Origin: Agrobacterium sp. AGB01
Lineage (GTDB): Bacteria; Pseudomonadota; Alphaproteobacteria; Rhizobiales; Rhizobiaceae
Direction of reading: 5' to 3'
Assembly: GCF_014851585.1 (NCBI RefSeq)
Contig: NZ_JACVAB010000003.1
Location: 372,001 to 436,000, forward strand
DNA length: 64,000 nucleotides
The notes below the pieces were generated by a model, which ran no database searches, was not told the origin of the DNA, and worked only from the letters and a program-made list of their open reading frames with translations. Positions 8,782-17,007 of this stretch are shown here, one piece after another. Position 1 is the first letter of the stretch, and each line of letters begins with the position of its first letter. Made by a program: the position numbers and the translations under genes.

Positions 8782-9750
8782 TTAATTGGCTTTGATACCG
8801 GCGGATTTGATCGCAGCGCCGAACGCGTCATCACGCTGCTTCAGGTAGGTTTCGAAGTCAGCCCCGCCCTTCCAGTTCACGCCGAAATTGCGACCGTCCA
8901 TGAAGGTTTTGAAATCATTGCTGGTAACGATCTCTTCCAATGCGGAGGCCAGCTTTGTCTGGACGTCCTCGGGAATGCCCTTTGGAGCCGCAACGCCACG
9001 CCAGCCGGAGACAGCAAACTCGATACCGGCCGCTTCGCTGATCGGCGGCACGTCCGGGTTTTTCTCGTTCCGCTCGTTTCCGAGATAGGCAAGCGGTCGA
9101 ATCTCACCCGCATCGACCAATGCCTTGGCTTCCGGGAACTGGGAAACAGCTACATTGATGGCATTAGACGCCAGCAATTGCAGCGACACGGTGGCACCAT
9201 CCGTTGGCACCCAAAAGGCTTTTTCTGCCGGCGCACCCAAAAGCTGCACCAGACTTACCCAGGCGATGTGGTTATTGCCGCCGAAATTGGCGCCGCTTGC
9301 CTTGATGGTGGATGGATCCGCCTTGATGGCAGCAATCAGGTCATCAATGGTTTTATAGGGTGAATCTGCCCGTACAAAAATTGCAGAAGGATCAGCATTA
9401 TAAAGGCCGATCGGTGTGAAATCTTGGTAGGATATATCGGACGAGCCAACCGACTTGTACATGGACAGTTCGGTCGTGATGATGCCGATTGTGTAACCAT
9501 CCGATTTCAGATTTTTCAGTTCCTGGTGACCAACAATGCCGCCACCGCCGGTGCGGTTGACCACCGTGATGGGCTGCTTCAGTTTCTCTTCCAGCATCGT
9601 TGCAATGATACGGCCTGTGGCATCCGTTCCGCCGCCAGCCGCCCATGGGATAATCATGGTGATCGCGCGCTCAGGATATTCCGCAAACGCCTGACCGGAC
9701 AAAGCGACGACAGCACATGCCGCCAGAGCGGCTTTCTTAAAAAATGACAT
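8782..9750 (-). CDS. tctC: Tripartite tricarboxylate transporter substrate-binding protein TctC (Bug family)
   Basis: A 322-residue periplasmic binding protein. The ATG at 9750 has AGGAGA upstream and opens a clear signal peptide (MSFFKKAALAACAVVALSGQ, cleavage near AFA-EYP). The mature N-terminus YPERAITMIIPWAAGGGTD is the signature of Bug/TctC proteins, whose main-chain atoms hold a carboxylate of the ligand. It passes the ligand to TctBA. It follows the RraA-like gene after 87 nt in the same operon. The ligand is unknown. Confidence 0.93.
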   Translation of the reverse strand: MSFFKKAALAACAVVALSGQAFAEYPERAITMIIPWAAGGGTDATGRIIATMLEEKLKQPITVVNRTGGGGIVGHQELKNLKSDGYTIGIITTELSMYKSVGSSDISYQDFTPIGLYNADPSAIFVRADSPYKTIDDLIAAIKADPSTIKASGANFGGNNHIAWVSLVQLLGAPAEKAFWVPTDGATVSLQLLASNAINVAVSQFPEAKALVDAGEIRPLAYLGNERNEKNPDVPPISEAAGIEFAVSGWRGVAAPKGIPEDVQTKLASALEEIVTSNDFKTFMDGRNFGVNWKGGADFETYLKQRDDAFGAAIKSAGIKAN

Positions 9751-9837
9751 TGGTTCTCCTCCCGAATAGGCCGCCTCCACGCAGCCGTTTAAGTTCGAGG
9801 CGCCGGGGCGCCCCGTAGTCCTTTATTAAGACTTTGA

Positions 9838-10515
9838 TCAAACCGGCCCGGTTGAGCCGACTGGCCAAACATCCCTCAGCTTTTCACCGGACAGGATGCG
9901 TTCTCGGCACTGAGCTTCACCCTCGCCATTGCGATCCGCCTCATCGGCAATGACCGCAACCAGTTCCTGAGGAATGACCACCACACCGGAAATATCTGCA
10001 AAAATCACATCGCCCGGTCTCACTTTCACACCCTTGATGTCGAGTTCGACCTGCGCTTCCGTCGGCTCCATGCGACCTGAAACACCAACCGGGCTGACAC
10101 CACGCCCAAACAGCGGGTAGTCGAGCTTGCGGACTTCGGCCAGATCACGCACGGTGCCGTGCACGATGGTTGCCGCAGCGCCAGCAGTTTTTGCGCCCGT
10201 AGACATCAATTCACCTGTGCCAGAACCCTCTGCGCAGGAAGCATCCACCAGAATGATGCCGCCTTTCACCACAGCATCGATCGCGCCGTGATAGACATCC
10301 TGCGGCTGCCCCTTACGGGTACTCGGCGTGTAACGCACCGTGGACACCGGCCCACAAACCACCTGACCTGGCTTGAGAACACCGTGAAGGGTTATGCCAT
10401 CCAGAAAGCCGTAAAAACCATGATTGTCCATCACGTCATGGATATCGCCGGAGTACCAGCGAGACAGCCGCTTGATCGCATCCCAGTTCACGTTGTTGTA
10501 GTCATAGGCACTCAT
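9838..10515 (-). CDS. RraA-like 4-hydroxy-4-methyl-2-oxoglutarate/oxaloacetate aldolase family protein
   Basis: A 225-residue member of the RraA/HMG aldolase fold. Family motifs are GIILVDAS, the metal-site GTVRDLAEV (Arg-Asp), LFGRGVSPVGV and GDVIFADISGVVVIP. Such enzymes cleave 4-hydroxy-2-oxo acids to pyruvate or decarboxylate oxaloacetate in the cytoplasm; true RraA proteins, about 160 residues, regulate RNase E and are shorter. Its start overlaps the GntR stop by 4 nt (ATGA). With the SDR and Tct genes it suggests an uptake and degradation route for a branched or hydroxylated dicarboxylate. The specific substrate is inference. Confidence 0.82.
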   Translation of the reverse strand: MSAYDYNNVNWDAIKRLSRWYSGDIHDVMDNHGFYGFLDGITLHGVLKPGQVVCGPVSTVRYTPSTRKGQPQDVYHGAIDAVVKGGIILVDASCAEGSGTGELMSTGAKTAGAAATIVHGTVRDLAEVRKLDYPLFGRGVSPVGVSGRMEPTEAQVELDIKGVKVRPGDVIFADISGVVVIPQELVAVIADEADRNGEGEAQCRERILSGEKLRDVWPVGSTGPV

Positions 10516-11267
10516 TCAGATTTTTCCTCCCGTTTACCGGATCTGCTCATGGCCTGTTCGAGATAGGCCATACTGTTATCGATATGTTCACGCATTGCAG
10601 AACGGGCGCCCTCAACGTCGCCACTGCGGATCAGCGTGTAGATGTTTTCGTGCTCAGCCAAACCATCGGCCAAGGTTTTGCGCGGTACGCGACTGGCCAC
10701 CTTGATGACCCCGGCAATCAGAGTGTGCAGATTGCCGTGAAGCGACGATAAGATTTCATTGCCAAGCGACTGAACCAGTGCCCGGTGAAATGATGCATCA
10801 CCCTCTGTGAACTGCGAGAAGTCATTGTTGCGAACAGAGTTACGCATGGCATCAAGGGAGGCTACGACCGCTTCCGAAAGCTGCCCTTCTCCGGCAGCAA
10901 TCCGTCCAACCACTTCAAGCTCGATCATACGCCGAACATCCATGGCCTGCACGAGATAGGCCGTGTCGCGCGCAAAAAGCGAACCGACTGATGCAACGAG
11001 CGATTCCATGAATTGCCCGACATCGTCACGCACTACTTCCGCACGCTCACCGTGGCGACGGCGTACCAACCCTCTCGTTTCAAGGATTTGCAGCGCCTCA
11101 CGCACAGAACGCGTGCTGACACCGAAGTTGCGGGCGAGCTCTGCCTCCGAAGAAAGCCGCTCTCCCACCTGCAATTCGCCGGTCAGGATGCGGGTTTCAA
11201 TATCCGCGACCACCTGCATATGCAGCTTGCCGCGATCGGGTGCAGAGATTGCCGTTGCGTTTACCAT
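10512..11267 (-). CDS. GntR-family (FadR/FCD) regulator of the Tct/RraA/SDR operon
   Basis: A 251-residue regulator with an N-terminal winged helix-turn-helix (GERLSSEAELARNFGVSTRSVREALQILETRGLVRRRHGERA, about residues 36-77) and a C-terminal FCD domain with the usual histidines (ASFHRALVQSLGN). The gene overlaps the SDR stop by 7 nt and the RraA-like start by 4 nt, so it is made together with the enzymes. The near-perfect palindrome over the operon promoter at 12099-12127 is its most likely binding site, implying autoregulation relieved by a substrate-derived acid. Confidence 0.9.
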   Translation of the reverse strand: MVNATAISAPDRGKLHMQVVADIETRILTGELQVGERLSSEAELARNFGVSTRSVREALQILETRGLVRRRHGERAEVVRDDVGQFMESLVASVGSLFARDTAYLVQAMDVRRMIELEVVGRIAAGEGQLSEAVVASLDAMRNSVRNNDFSQFTEGDASFHRALVQSLGNEILSSLHGNLHTLIAGVIKVASRVPRKTLADGLAEHENIYTLIRSGDVEGARSAMREHIDNSMAYLEQAMSRSGKREEKSE

Positions 11268-12079
11268 GCAGTGAACCCACCATCGACCACGACGTTTGAG
11301 CCGGTCATGTAAGTTGAGGCATCGGAAGCCAGGAAGCGGATTACACCGTTATACTCGCCCTTTTCCGCCTGACGTCCCAAAGGTACGCGCTCCAGAAATG
11401 CATCGACAAATTCCTTATCAAAGCTGCCTGTCTTGACGCCACCAAACGAAATGAGATTACAGCGCACATTTTTCGGCGCCCAATAGGTGGCCACATAGCG
11501 CGTCAGATTGAGCAATCCAGACTTCGAGGCCGCGTAGGACACCGCCTTTATGAAGGGAACGCCGTCGCGTTTTTCACGATAAGCGTAAAGCGCCTGATTA
11601 GGAGATACCATGCCGTAGATAGAGCCTACATTGATGATGCTGCCGCGGCCAGCCTCCGCCATACGCGCGCCGACAACCTGCGAGCACAACATTACGCCGG
11701 TCAGGTTCACATCAATGATCTCATCCCAGTATTTCTGGGGATAGCTCTCAAACGGGCCATTCTGATCCGCCGCACCATTTGGCTTGCTGTCAATGCCGGC
11801 ATTATTGACCAGGGCGTGCGGCACGCCCCATTCCGCGCACAGAGCATCTGTCGCCGCCTCAAGCGCTTCCTTGTCGGTGACGCTCGCAACATAGACCTTT
11901 AGGCGACCGCCATGTTGCGGAAATTTTTCGTCAATCGCCGCAACATCGATCGGCCGCCGGCTATAAATCGCAACCTTTGCACCGGCACTCAAGAGCGATG
12001 AGGCAAACTCCGTTCCCAGCTGGCCAAGCCCACCGGTTACAACAATTACCTTTCCCTCAACGCTAAACAGATCAGTCAT
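11261..12079 (-). CDS. Short-chain dehydrogenase/reductase (sugar or hydroxyacid oxidoreductase)
   Basis: A 272-residue classical SDR. The N-terminal dinucleotide motif is TGGLGQLG, followed by NNAG, the catalytic serine in NVGSIYG and the YAASK Tyr-Lys pair. The C-terminal VVVDGGFTAW is typical of gluconate 5-dehydrogenase-like members. It oxidises or reduces an alcohol with NAD(P)H in the cytoplasm. It is the first gene of the operon, with AGGAGGAG before the ATG at 12079. Neighbours suggest the substrate belongs to the same acid pathway as the RraA-like aldolase; this cannot be settled from sequence. Confidence 0.88.
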   Translation of the reverse strand: MTDLFSVEGKVIVVTGGLGQLGTEFASSLLSAGAKVAIYSRRPIDVAAIDEKFPQHGGRLKVYVASVTDKEALEAATDALCAEWGVPHALVNNAGIDSKPNGAADQNGPFESYPQKYWDEIIDVNLTGVMLCSQVVGARMAEAGRGSIINVGSIYGMVSPNQALYAYREKRDGVPFIKAVSYAASKSGLLNLTRYVATYWAPKNVRCNLISFGGVKTGSFDKEFVDAFLERVPLGRQAEKGEYNGVIRFLASDASTYMTGSNVVVDGGFTAW

Positions 12080-12098
12080 AAAGCTCCTCCTCTTCTTA

Positions 12099-12133
12099 AC
12101 TCATGACATATGTCATATGTCATGAGTAGTCAA
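12099..12133 (-). promoter_or_regulatory. Operon promoter covered by a 29-bp palindromic operator
   Basis: On the minus strand TTGACT (12128-12133) and TATGTC (12105-12110) are 17 nt apart. Bases 12099-12127 form a perfect inverted repeat around one central base (12113); its core holds two CATATG units 7 bp apart. The palindrome covers the whole spacer and the -10 box, as expected of a repressor site. The adjacent GntR regulator is the obvious candidate. Promoter strength is inferred. Confidence 0.7.
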
Positions 12134-12840
12134 ATTGAATTTGGCTAGAGCGTGAATGGAAGCCTGTGGAAAGAAGCGACAGATCAGGAGCCAAGAGCCC
12201 AATGCAACGACACCGAAAGACTCAATAAGCGCCAAAAGCAGCATGAAACCTTGCCGCCGCGAGCGGATAACTGCTCTAGAGATTTAGCCCTGCTCACAAC
12301 CCGCGCCACCGACAGCAGGGCAACGGCCGCCCAGTAACGGATCTGGTTACACTTGGACCTGCAATTATAAAGAATCGCGCGTCAAACGTAACGCACCGGC
12401 TCGAGCAGTTATGGCTAGCGGCTACCCTCTCGAGAAAACATCTTTATGGAGGACCACCCGAAAAAAGCCCAAAAGGAAAGAATCAGAAATCAGTTACTTC
12501 ACATCGAAAATACGGAAGCACTTGCCGCAAGTCGATTTACCTGCACCGACAACACGTATCGACAACCCGACACAAAAAAGCCAACAAATCCTAAAACAAC
12601 AACTGCAGCGATTAGGCAGATATTCGCACGGGACACCAAACTCGACGCCGTTTCACTCTAAACCGATAGAAAATTAATCAAACATCCAATAAAAAAACAG
12701 CAAATCGCAGTAACCTTAACGTTCTTAATTAGAGAAAGTTATTGACTTTCGACTGCGAGAAATTAATGGTCAATAATTAGTTAATCGGAAGTAATTGACG
12801 CACCGATTTTTTTCATAGTCCAATAATGGGAGTATTTTTT
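12134..12840. other. AT-rich intergenic region before the cadherin-like gene
   Basis: About 700 bp with no convincing gene. Short open frames here have no ribosome site and compositions unlike real proteins. A possible promoter for the gene at 12841 is TTGACT near 12742 with a TAATGG-like box 16 nt on. The last 200 bp are strongly AT-rich. It marks the left border of the polysaccharide locus. Confidence 0.4.
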
Positions 12841-13584
12841 ATGGCAAAACCTACTGCAGTTGCTGATTTCGACACGATCTACCTCAATGATCCTGACGGT
12901 TCCATTTCAGGCAATATTACAGCGAACGATTCAGCGGACGGCGGAGCCATTTATTTGCGCTCGCTCAATGGTTCGACGGTCGGCGCAAAGAAAGGCTTGG
13001 AACAAATTACGATCATTGAGGGTACTTACGGAACCTTTAAAGTAAGCCCTAACGGCAACTACACATACACACTCCACCCTGACATAAAAGAAGTACCGGC
13101 TGGCGGCTTGGTCGAGCGCGTTGGCTACAAGGTTTCTGACGGTGGTGGACGGACAGACTTTGACTATTTGACAATTACAATTAAAGGCGAACATACAAAA
13201 CCTGTCGCGGTTAACCAGACGGTAGAGGTTAGCGGAAATTTCATAAGCGGCGATTTGACAGCAGAGAACCATATTTCTGTTAGCCGACTCGGCGGTGAAA
13301 ATTTTTCCACTGCGAACCATAACGATTATATCCTCAAATTTGTTCAGCCTGACGGCTCTACTGTCATCAATGGACTGTATGGCGATCTGCATATCGAACG
13401 TAGCGGAGCGTACACATATACTCTCAACGAAGCAGGACTTGGCCTTACTGAAGCTGCGACTGAGCGCTTCCAGTTCCGCATTTACGACGATGCATTTGGC
13501 GAGTTCGATAATGCTCAGACCACTGACGTTGGTGTGTTGAAAATTTCTATCCCAGCACTCTCAACACCGGACCTTCTTGTCTAA
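12841..13584 (+). CDS. RapA2-like secreted protein with two cadherin-like domains
   Basis: A 247-residue acidic protein without an N-terminal signal peptide. I start it at 12841, with GGGAG 8 nt upstream. It consists of two cadherin-like repeats (about residues 1-120 and 121-245), each ending in a similar strand set: YGTFKVSPNGNYTYTL and YGDLHIERSGAYTYTL. This matches Rhizobium adhering proteins such as RapA2, which bind exopolysaccharide with calcium and leave through the PrsDE type I system. A PrsDE-like exporter lies at 26.4-29.5 kb. I infer a matrix or adhesion protein. No GGxGxD nonapeptide repeats are seen. It converges on the beta-helix gene. Confidence 0.72.
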   Translation: MAKPTAVADFDTIYLNDPDGSISGNITANDSADGGAIYLRSLNGSTVGAKKGLEQITIIEGTYGTFKVSPNGNYTYTLHPDIKEVPAGGLVERVGYKVSDGGGRTDFDYLTITIKGEHTKPVAVNQTVEVSGNFISGDLTAENHISVSRLGGENFSTANHNDYILKFVQPDGSTVINGLYGDLHIERSGAYTYTLNEAGLGLTEAATERFQFRIYDDAFGEFDNAQTTDVGVLKISIPALSTPDLLV

Positions 13585-13616
13585 GGTTAAGCTCCGAGCT
13601 TTAATTAAAAAATCAA

Positions 13617-13643
13617 AAACCCGGTGTATTCACCGGGTTTTTT
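13617..13643. terminator. Bidirectional rho-independent terminator
   Basis: AAACCCGGTG (13617-13626) pairs with CACCGGGTTT (13631-13640) around a TATT loop, followed by a T run on the plus strand. On the minus strand the hairpin is followed by TTTTTGATTTTTT, so it can end both convergent genes. A second hairpin (13644-13664, ACTGTGG/CCACAGT) lies beside it. Confidence 0.85.
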
Positions 13644-13682
13644 ACTGTGGCGAAGAACCACAGTATTATTACACGAAAGTAT

Positions 13683-15242
13683 CTAGAGAAAGTCGTCTAC
13701 CACGATGGATGTAAGGATACGGTCTGCGTCGATCGAAATGAAAATATACCCCGCGTCAATCTCAGCTCCATTCGAAATTTTATACTGAAACGTCTCTTTT
13801 ACTACTCCTGACAATGAATCTAATTGGTCCACGTCGACGGTAAATGTATAGTCACCATCTCGTTCGATATGTAGAACACCATATTTACTTTCGATATTCA
13901 TCACAGGCGAGTGTTTAAATGACGATCCATTTAAATTACGCAACAAAAGAACACCGTTTCCGGAATAATCATTAGTCAATACGTTTCCAGAAAAAGACAA
14001 TTCATTGACGTCAGTAAACACGAGCGTGTCTGAACCAGCATTTAGGTAGTTGGCAATAGCAGTTGGGGAAGAATGCGAACCAAGGTCCATTTCGTTTGGA
14101 TTCGGAACTAACGGAAGATCGCGGGTATCCTCTACGACAAGAGGTGGACTAGTTTGATAACCAGTAGAAGCAATCTCACTTGGAATAGTCAAAAAAGTAC
14201 CGGCATCTTTTACGGCCTGTGAAAGGTAAATATCCTTACTCACAGATTCGGTAATTACATTACCCTCAAACAAACCAGAGGCCGCGCGGTCGACTTTAAG
14301 AGCGGCGGAACTCAAATCGTCGAAATGGTTGCCAGTTATACTGATTCCCGTTCTAGTCAGAGTGTCAGTGCCAGCGGCACTTACCGACACCCCCCATACA
14401 CCATCGTGGATGTAGTTATCACTAATAATGTAATTTTTAGCGTCGACCTGTTGGCCAAGTCCGATGCCGTAAGACCAACTATACCCATGATACCCAGATA
14501 TATCGTTATGAGTAATCGTTATGTCCTGACCTTGAGCACTGATTCCGAAACCACCACCGGTGATAACGTTACCATCTACAAGGGCGCCTTTGGCGTCTAC
14601 AAGCACCAATACGCCTTTAGCACTGCTATTATTGCCAGACATATCCAGGACATTGTCTTTCAAGAAGATGTTGCTGCTTGAGTTCAACTGAATCGCATCT
14701 GCGTCATGCCCATAGGCATTGGAAACTTCGTTACGGACTAGGTTCGCACCTTTCACATTCAACATCCAAATCCCATCACCGGCAGTCCGTGAAATGTGGC
14801 ATTCGCTAATTGTGATGTTGCTGCTAGACTGAAAGCTTATTGACCCAGCCTTCGCGGATGTACCTGTGTCCGCCACCGTCACGTTTTGAATTGTCCAGTT
14901 GCTTGCGCTGCCAGCGTAGATTGCGTTACCGACAGTTTTTTCAATAGCGAGGTTCTCAATGACTATATTTGAAGTCTTGGAACCGTAAATACCAACTGAT
15001 CCACCAGTCAGCACCGGCGGCTCGCCGGAGCCGTAACTTCCGAACGTTATCGGATTTTCGACAGTGCCGGAGTATTTGACGTCAAGTTGGCCCTGATATT
15101 CGTTATCAGAGCTAAATAACACGACGTCGCCGGGTTTCAGTTTAAGAGCGCTTACCGCAGCTAAGGACGCGAGTGGAGCATTCACTGACGTCCCAGCGTT
15201 CGCATCAGCACCGACTGACGAGTTGACGTAGTACGTAGTCAT
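13683..15242 (-). CDS. Right-handed beta-helix (lyase-like) protein with C-terminal cadherin-like module
   Basis: A 519-residue protein. Residues about 1-360 form a right-handed parallel beta-helix of the pectate lyase/NosD type, starting YYVNSSVGADANAGTS and LKPGDVVLFSS, then many short repeats (NITISECHISRTAGDGIWM, NIFLKDNVLDMSGNNS). After a proline-rich linker near 370 the last 130 residues repeat the cadherin-like module of the gene at 12841 (LRNLNGSS, YGVLHIERDGDYTFTV). There is no signal peptide. This build resembles the PlyA/PlyB polysaccharide lyases of Rhizobium leguminosarum exported by PrsDE, so it probably trims the locus's own polysaccharide. Catalytic residues could not be assigned; AGGAG precedes the ATG. 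Confidence 0.75.
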   Translation of the reverse strand: MTTYYVNSSVGADANAGTSVNAPLASLAAVSALKLKPGDVVLFSSDNEYQGQLDVKYSGTVENPITFGSYGSGEPPVLTGGSVGIYGSKTSNIVIENLAIEKTVGNAIYAGSASNWTIQNVTVADTGTSAKAGSISFQSSSNITISECHISRTAGDGIWMLNVKGANLVRNEVSNAYGHDADAIQLNSSSNIFLKDNVLDMSGNNSSAKGVLVLVDAKGALVDGNVITGGGFGISAQGQDITITHNDISGYHGYSWSYGIGLGQQVDAKNYIISDNYIHDGVWGVSVSAAGTDTLTRTGISITGNHFDDLSSAALKVDRAASGLFEGNVITESVSKDIYLSQAVKDAGTFLTIPSEIASTGYQTSPPLVVEDTRDLPLVPNPNEMDLGSHSSPTAIANYLNAGSDTLVFTDVNELSFSGNVLTNDYSGNGVLLLRNLNGSSFKHSPVMNIESKYGVLHIERDGDYTFTVDVDQLDSLSGVVKETFQYKISNGAEIDAGYIFISIDADRILTSIVVDDFL

Positions 15243-15425
15243 AGACGGGCTCCTGCCTCTTGTTGTGGCAGGATCATCCCAGAATTGAGTTTCGGGACGC
15301 TAAAGCAGATCGTTCAAATTTGAAATAACAAGCCGTTATTTACTCGAAAAAACTTCAGCACCGAGAAAAACTCAACAAAAATACATATTCAATTGATCAT
15401 GATATATCAGTAAAATCGATTATTG

Positions 15426-16769
15426 TCATCTGCGACGATATGCTTTTCTCCGTGATACAACATGCTCCGATGAAAGTGGTAGCGCCATAACCATTATGGG
15501 CCACAGGACGTTAGGAGCAAGCATCATATTTGCCTCCATCATACCGCCAGTCAGCACCAGCAGAATGATAGCAGCCTCTTTTGACTGCCATTCGAGACTT
15601 TTCGAGGTGCGTTGCTCCGTGATGATTTTTTTGCAAATTCTAGTAAATGTAAATAATGCCCACATCAACATAGCGGGCACGCCAATATCTAGAGCGATGC
15701 CCAGATATGTGTTGTGAACAGATCGCGCATCAAAGGCCAAATTCACATATTCTTCCATAACCCACGGCTGACGGAAAGCGCCATAGCCATGGCCCAAAAG
15801 CGGTCTCTCATACACGAGCGGTAAAAGTTGCTCCCAGATATTCGTACGCCCTGAGAACGTTAGATCTTTACCAAAACCTTCCGCAATGCTTGCAGCAAGC
15901 CCCAAGTAAAGAGAGGAAACTACGAAACCCAAAAGGAAAATTGATCCAACAAGTACGCCTCCCCTAACAAAAGTTCCTGGTATACGTTGTACTATTCCAA
16001 TGGCAAAAATAGTCCCAATACCGGCGGCAACCATTACAACAGCAGTGGAAGAACGGGACAGCAGCACCAAAAGCAGCAACACGGCTATAGTCGGTAACTT
16101 GATCAATGTTGACCATGTCAGGCTACGTTTCGGCCTGCTAAAGGACAGTAAAACTATAACGCCAATGGCACAAAACTGGCCCATAATGTTTTTATGGTAG
16201 AAGAGCCCCTTTACCATACCGGCGTAGGAGCCCCCCATAATAGCGAACCTGGGAAATACAATTATATAGGCCAGATTTAAAAATGCGGCCGCGATTATAA
16301 ATTTACTAAAAGCGCGAAAAGTCTCAGCGCTTCCATATTTCAAACGGTAAAAGAGCGGAGGAAGCGTGAAAAGAGTTAGCGCAGCCAATCCACGAAGCGA
16401 CGCTCCAAAATCTATTGATACAAGAAGCGAACAGACAGAGGAAACAATAACAACTACAACCAACGGCGAAATTGACTTAAAATAAAACAAGACACGTTGT
16501 GGCTCGAGGCAAATGTATAGACCGAGAAGAGGGATTTGGCAGTAAAGCAAGGCCTTCATTGCCAGAAGTGAATCTCCTCCTTCAGAACCCTCCCCGAAGA
16601 CGGCTGGATAGCCATACCACATTCCGGTTGCACGCCAGAGCATTAAATAAAACATGCTCGTTAGCAAAAAACGAGATGCCGTTTCTTTTCGAATAAGAAG
16701 CTTATTCACACGGCTATTGCTCATTCGACGTGGCGGTTGTCGAAAACCGATATCTGTGTCTATTGTCAT
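15426..16769 (-). CDS. Polysaccharide polymerase, Wzy/ExoQ/O-antigen ligase family
   Basis: A 447-residue inner-membrane protein with about 10-12 hydrophobic segments and a large periplasmic loop holding the family pattern FSGRTNIWEQLLPLVYERPLLGHGYGAF, followed by SVHNTYLGIALDIG. It should join lipid-linked repeat units into the polymer on the periplasmic face. I start it at the ATG at 16769 with GAGGGG upstream. It is one of the core Wzx/Wzy-pathway genes here, with the flippase at 19585-21105. Whether it is polymerase or ligase cannot be decided by sequence; context favours polymerase. Confidence 0.8.
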   Translation of the reverse strand: MTIDTDIGFRQPPRRMSNSRVNKLLIRKETASRFLLTSMFYLMLWRATGMWYGYPAVFGEGSEGGDSLLAMKALLYCQIPLLGLYICLEPQRVLFYFKSISPLVVVVIVSSVCSLLVSIDFGASLRGLAALTLFTLPPLFYRLKYGSAETFRAFSKFIIAAAFLNLAYIIVFPRFAIMGGSYAGMVKGLFYHKNIMGQFCAIGVIVLLSFSRPKRSLTWSTLIKLPTIAVLLLLVLLSRSSTAVVMVAAGIGTIFAIGIVQRIPGTFVRGGVLVGSIFLLGFVVSSLYLGLAASIAEGFGKDLTFSGRTNIWEQLLPLVYERPLLGHGYGAFRQPWVMEEYVNLAFDARSVHNTYLGIALDIGVPAMLMWALFTFTRICKKIITEQRTSKSLEWQSKEAAIILLVLTGGMMEANMMLAPNVLWPIMVMALPLSSEHVVSRRKAYRRR

Positions 16770-17007
16770 GTCGCAGCCCCTCACTATGCCCAGTGTCGTG
16801 TTTGCGTTTGCAAAGGAGGCGGCACTTCTGCCAGCCAGCGCTGCGATTTCTCAGCAGATGAACTTAGATTGAAATTTTCCAACGTTGTAGGACAAAACAA
16901 ATAAAAAATAGGTGAGACCAAATTTTGGCGAAACACCAAAGATCACGACGAATACCAATTCGATTCGCTACTGGACCTCGCTTAACATCACCACTTTGAT
17001 ACTAGGT

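Noticed and set aside
12099..12127. CATATG-containing repeats considered as a repeat array or mobile-element end
   Set aside because: Only one palindromic unit exists, it sits exactly on a promoter, and there are no spacers, target duplications or transposase genes.
12152..12677. Small plus-strand frames between the SDR operon and the cadherin-like gene
   Set aside because: They lack ribosome sites, show low-complexity basic composition and overlap one another in different frames.
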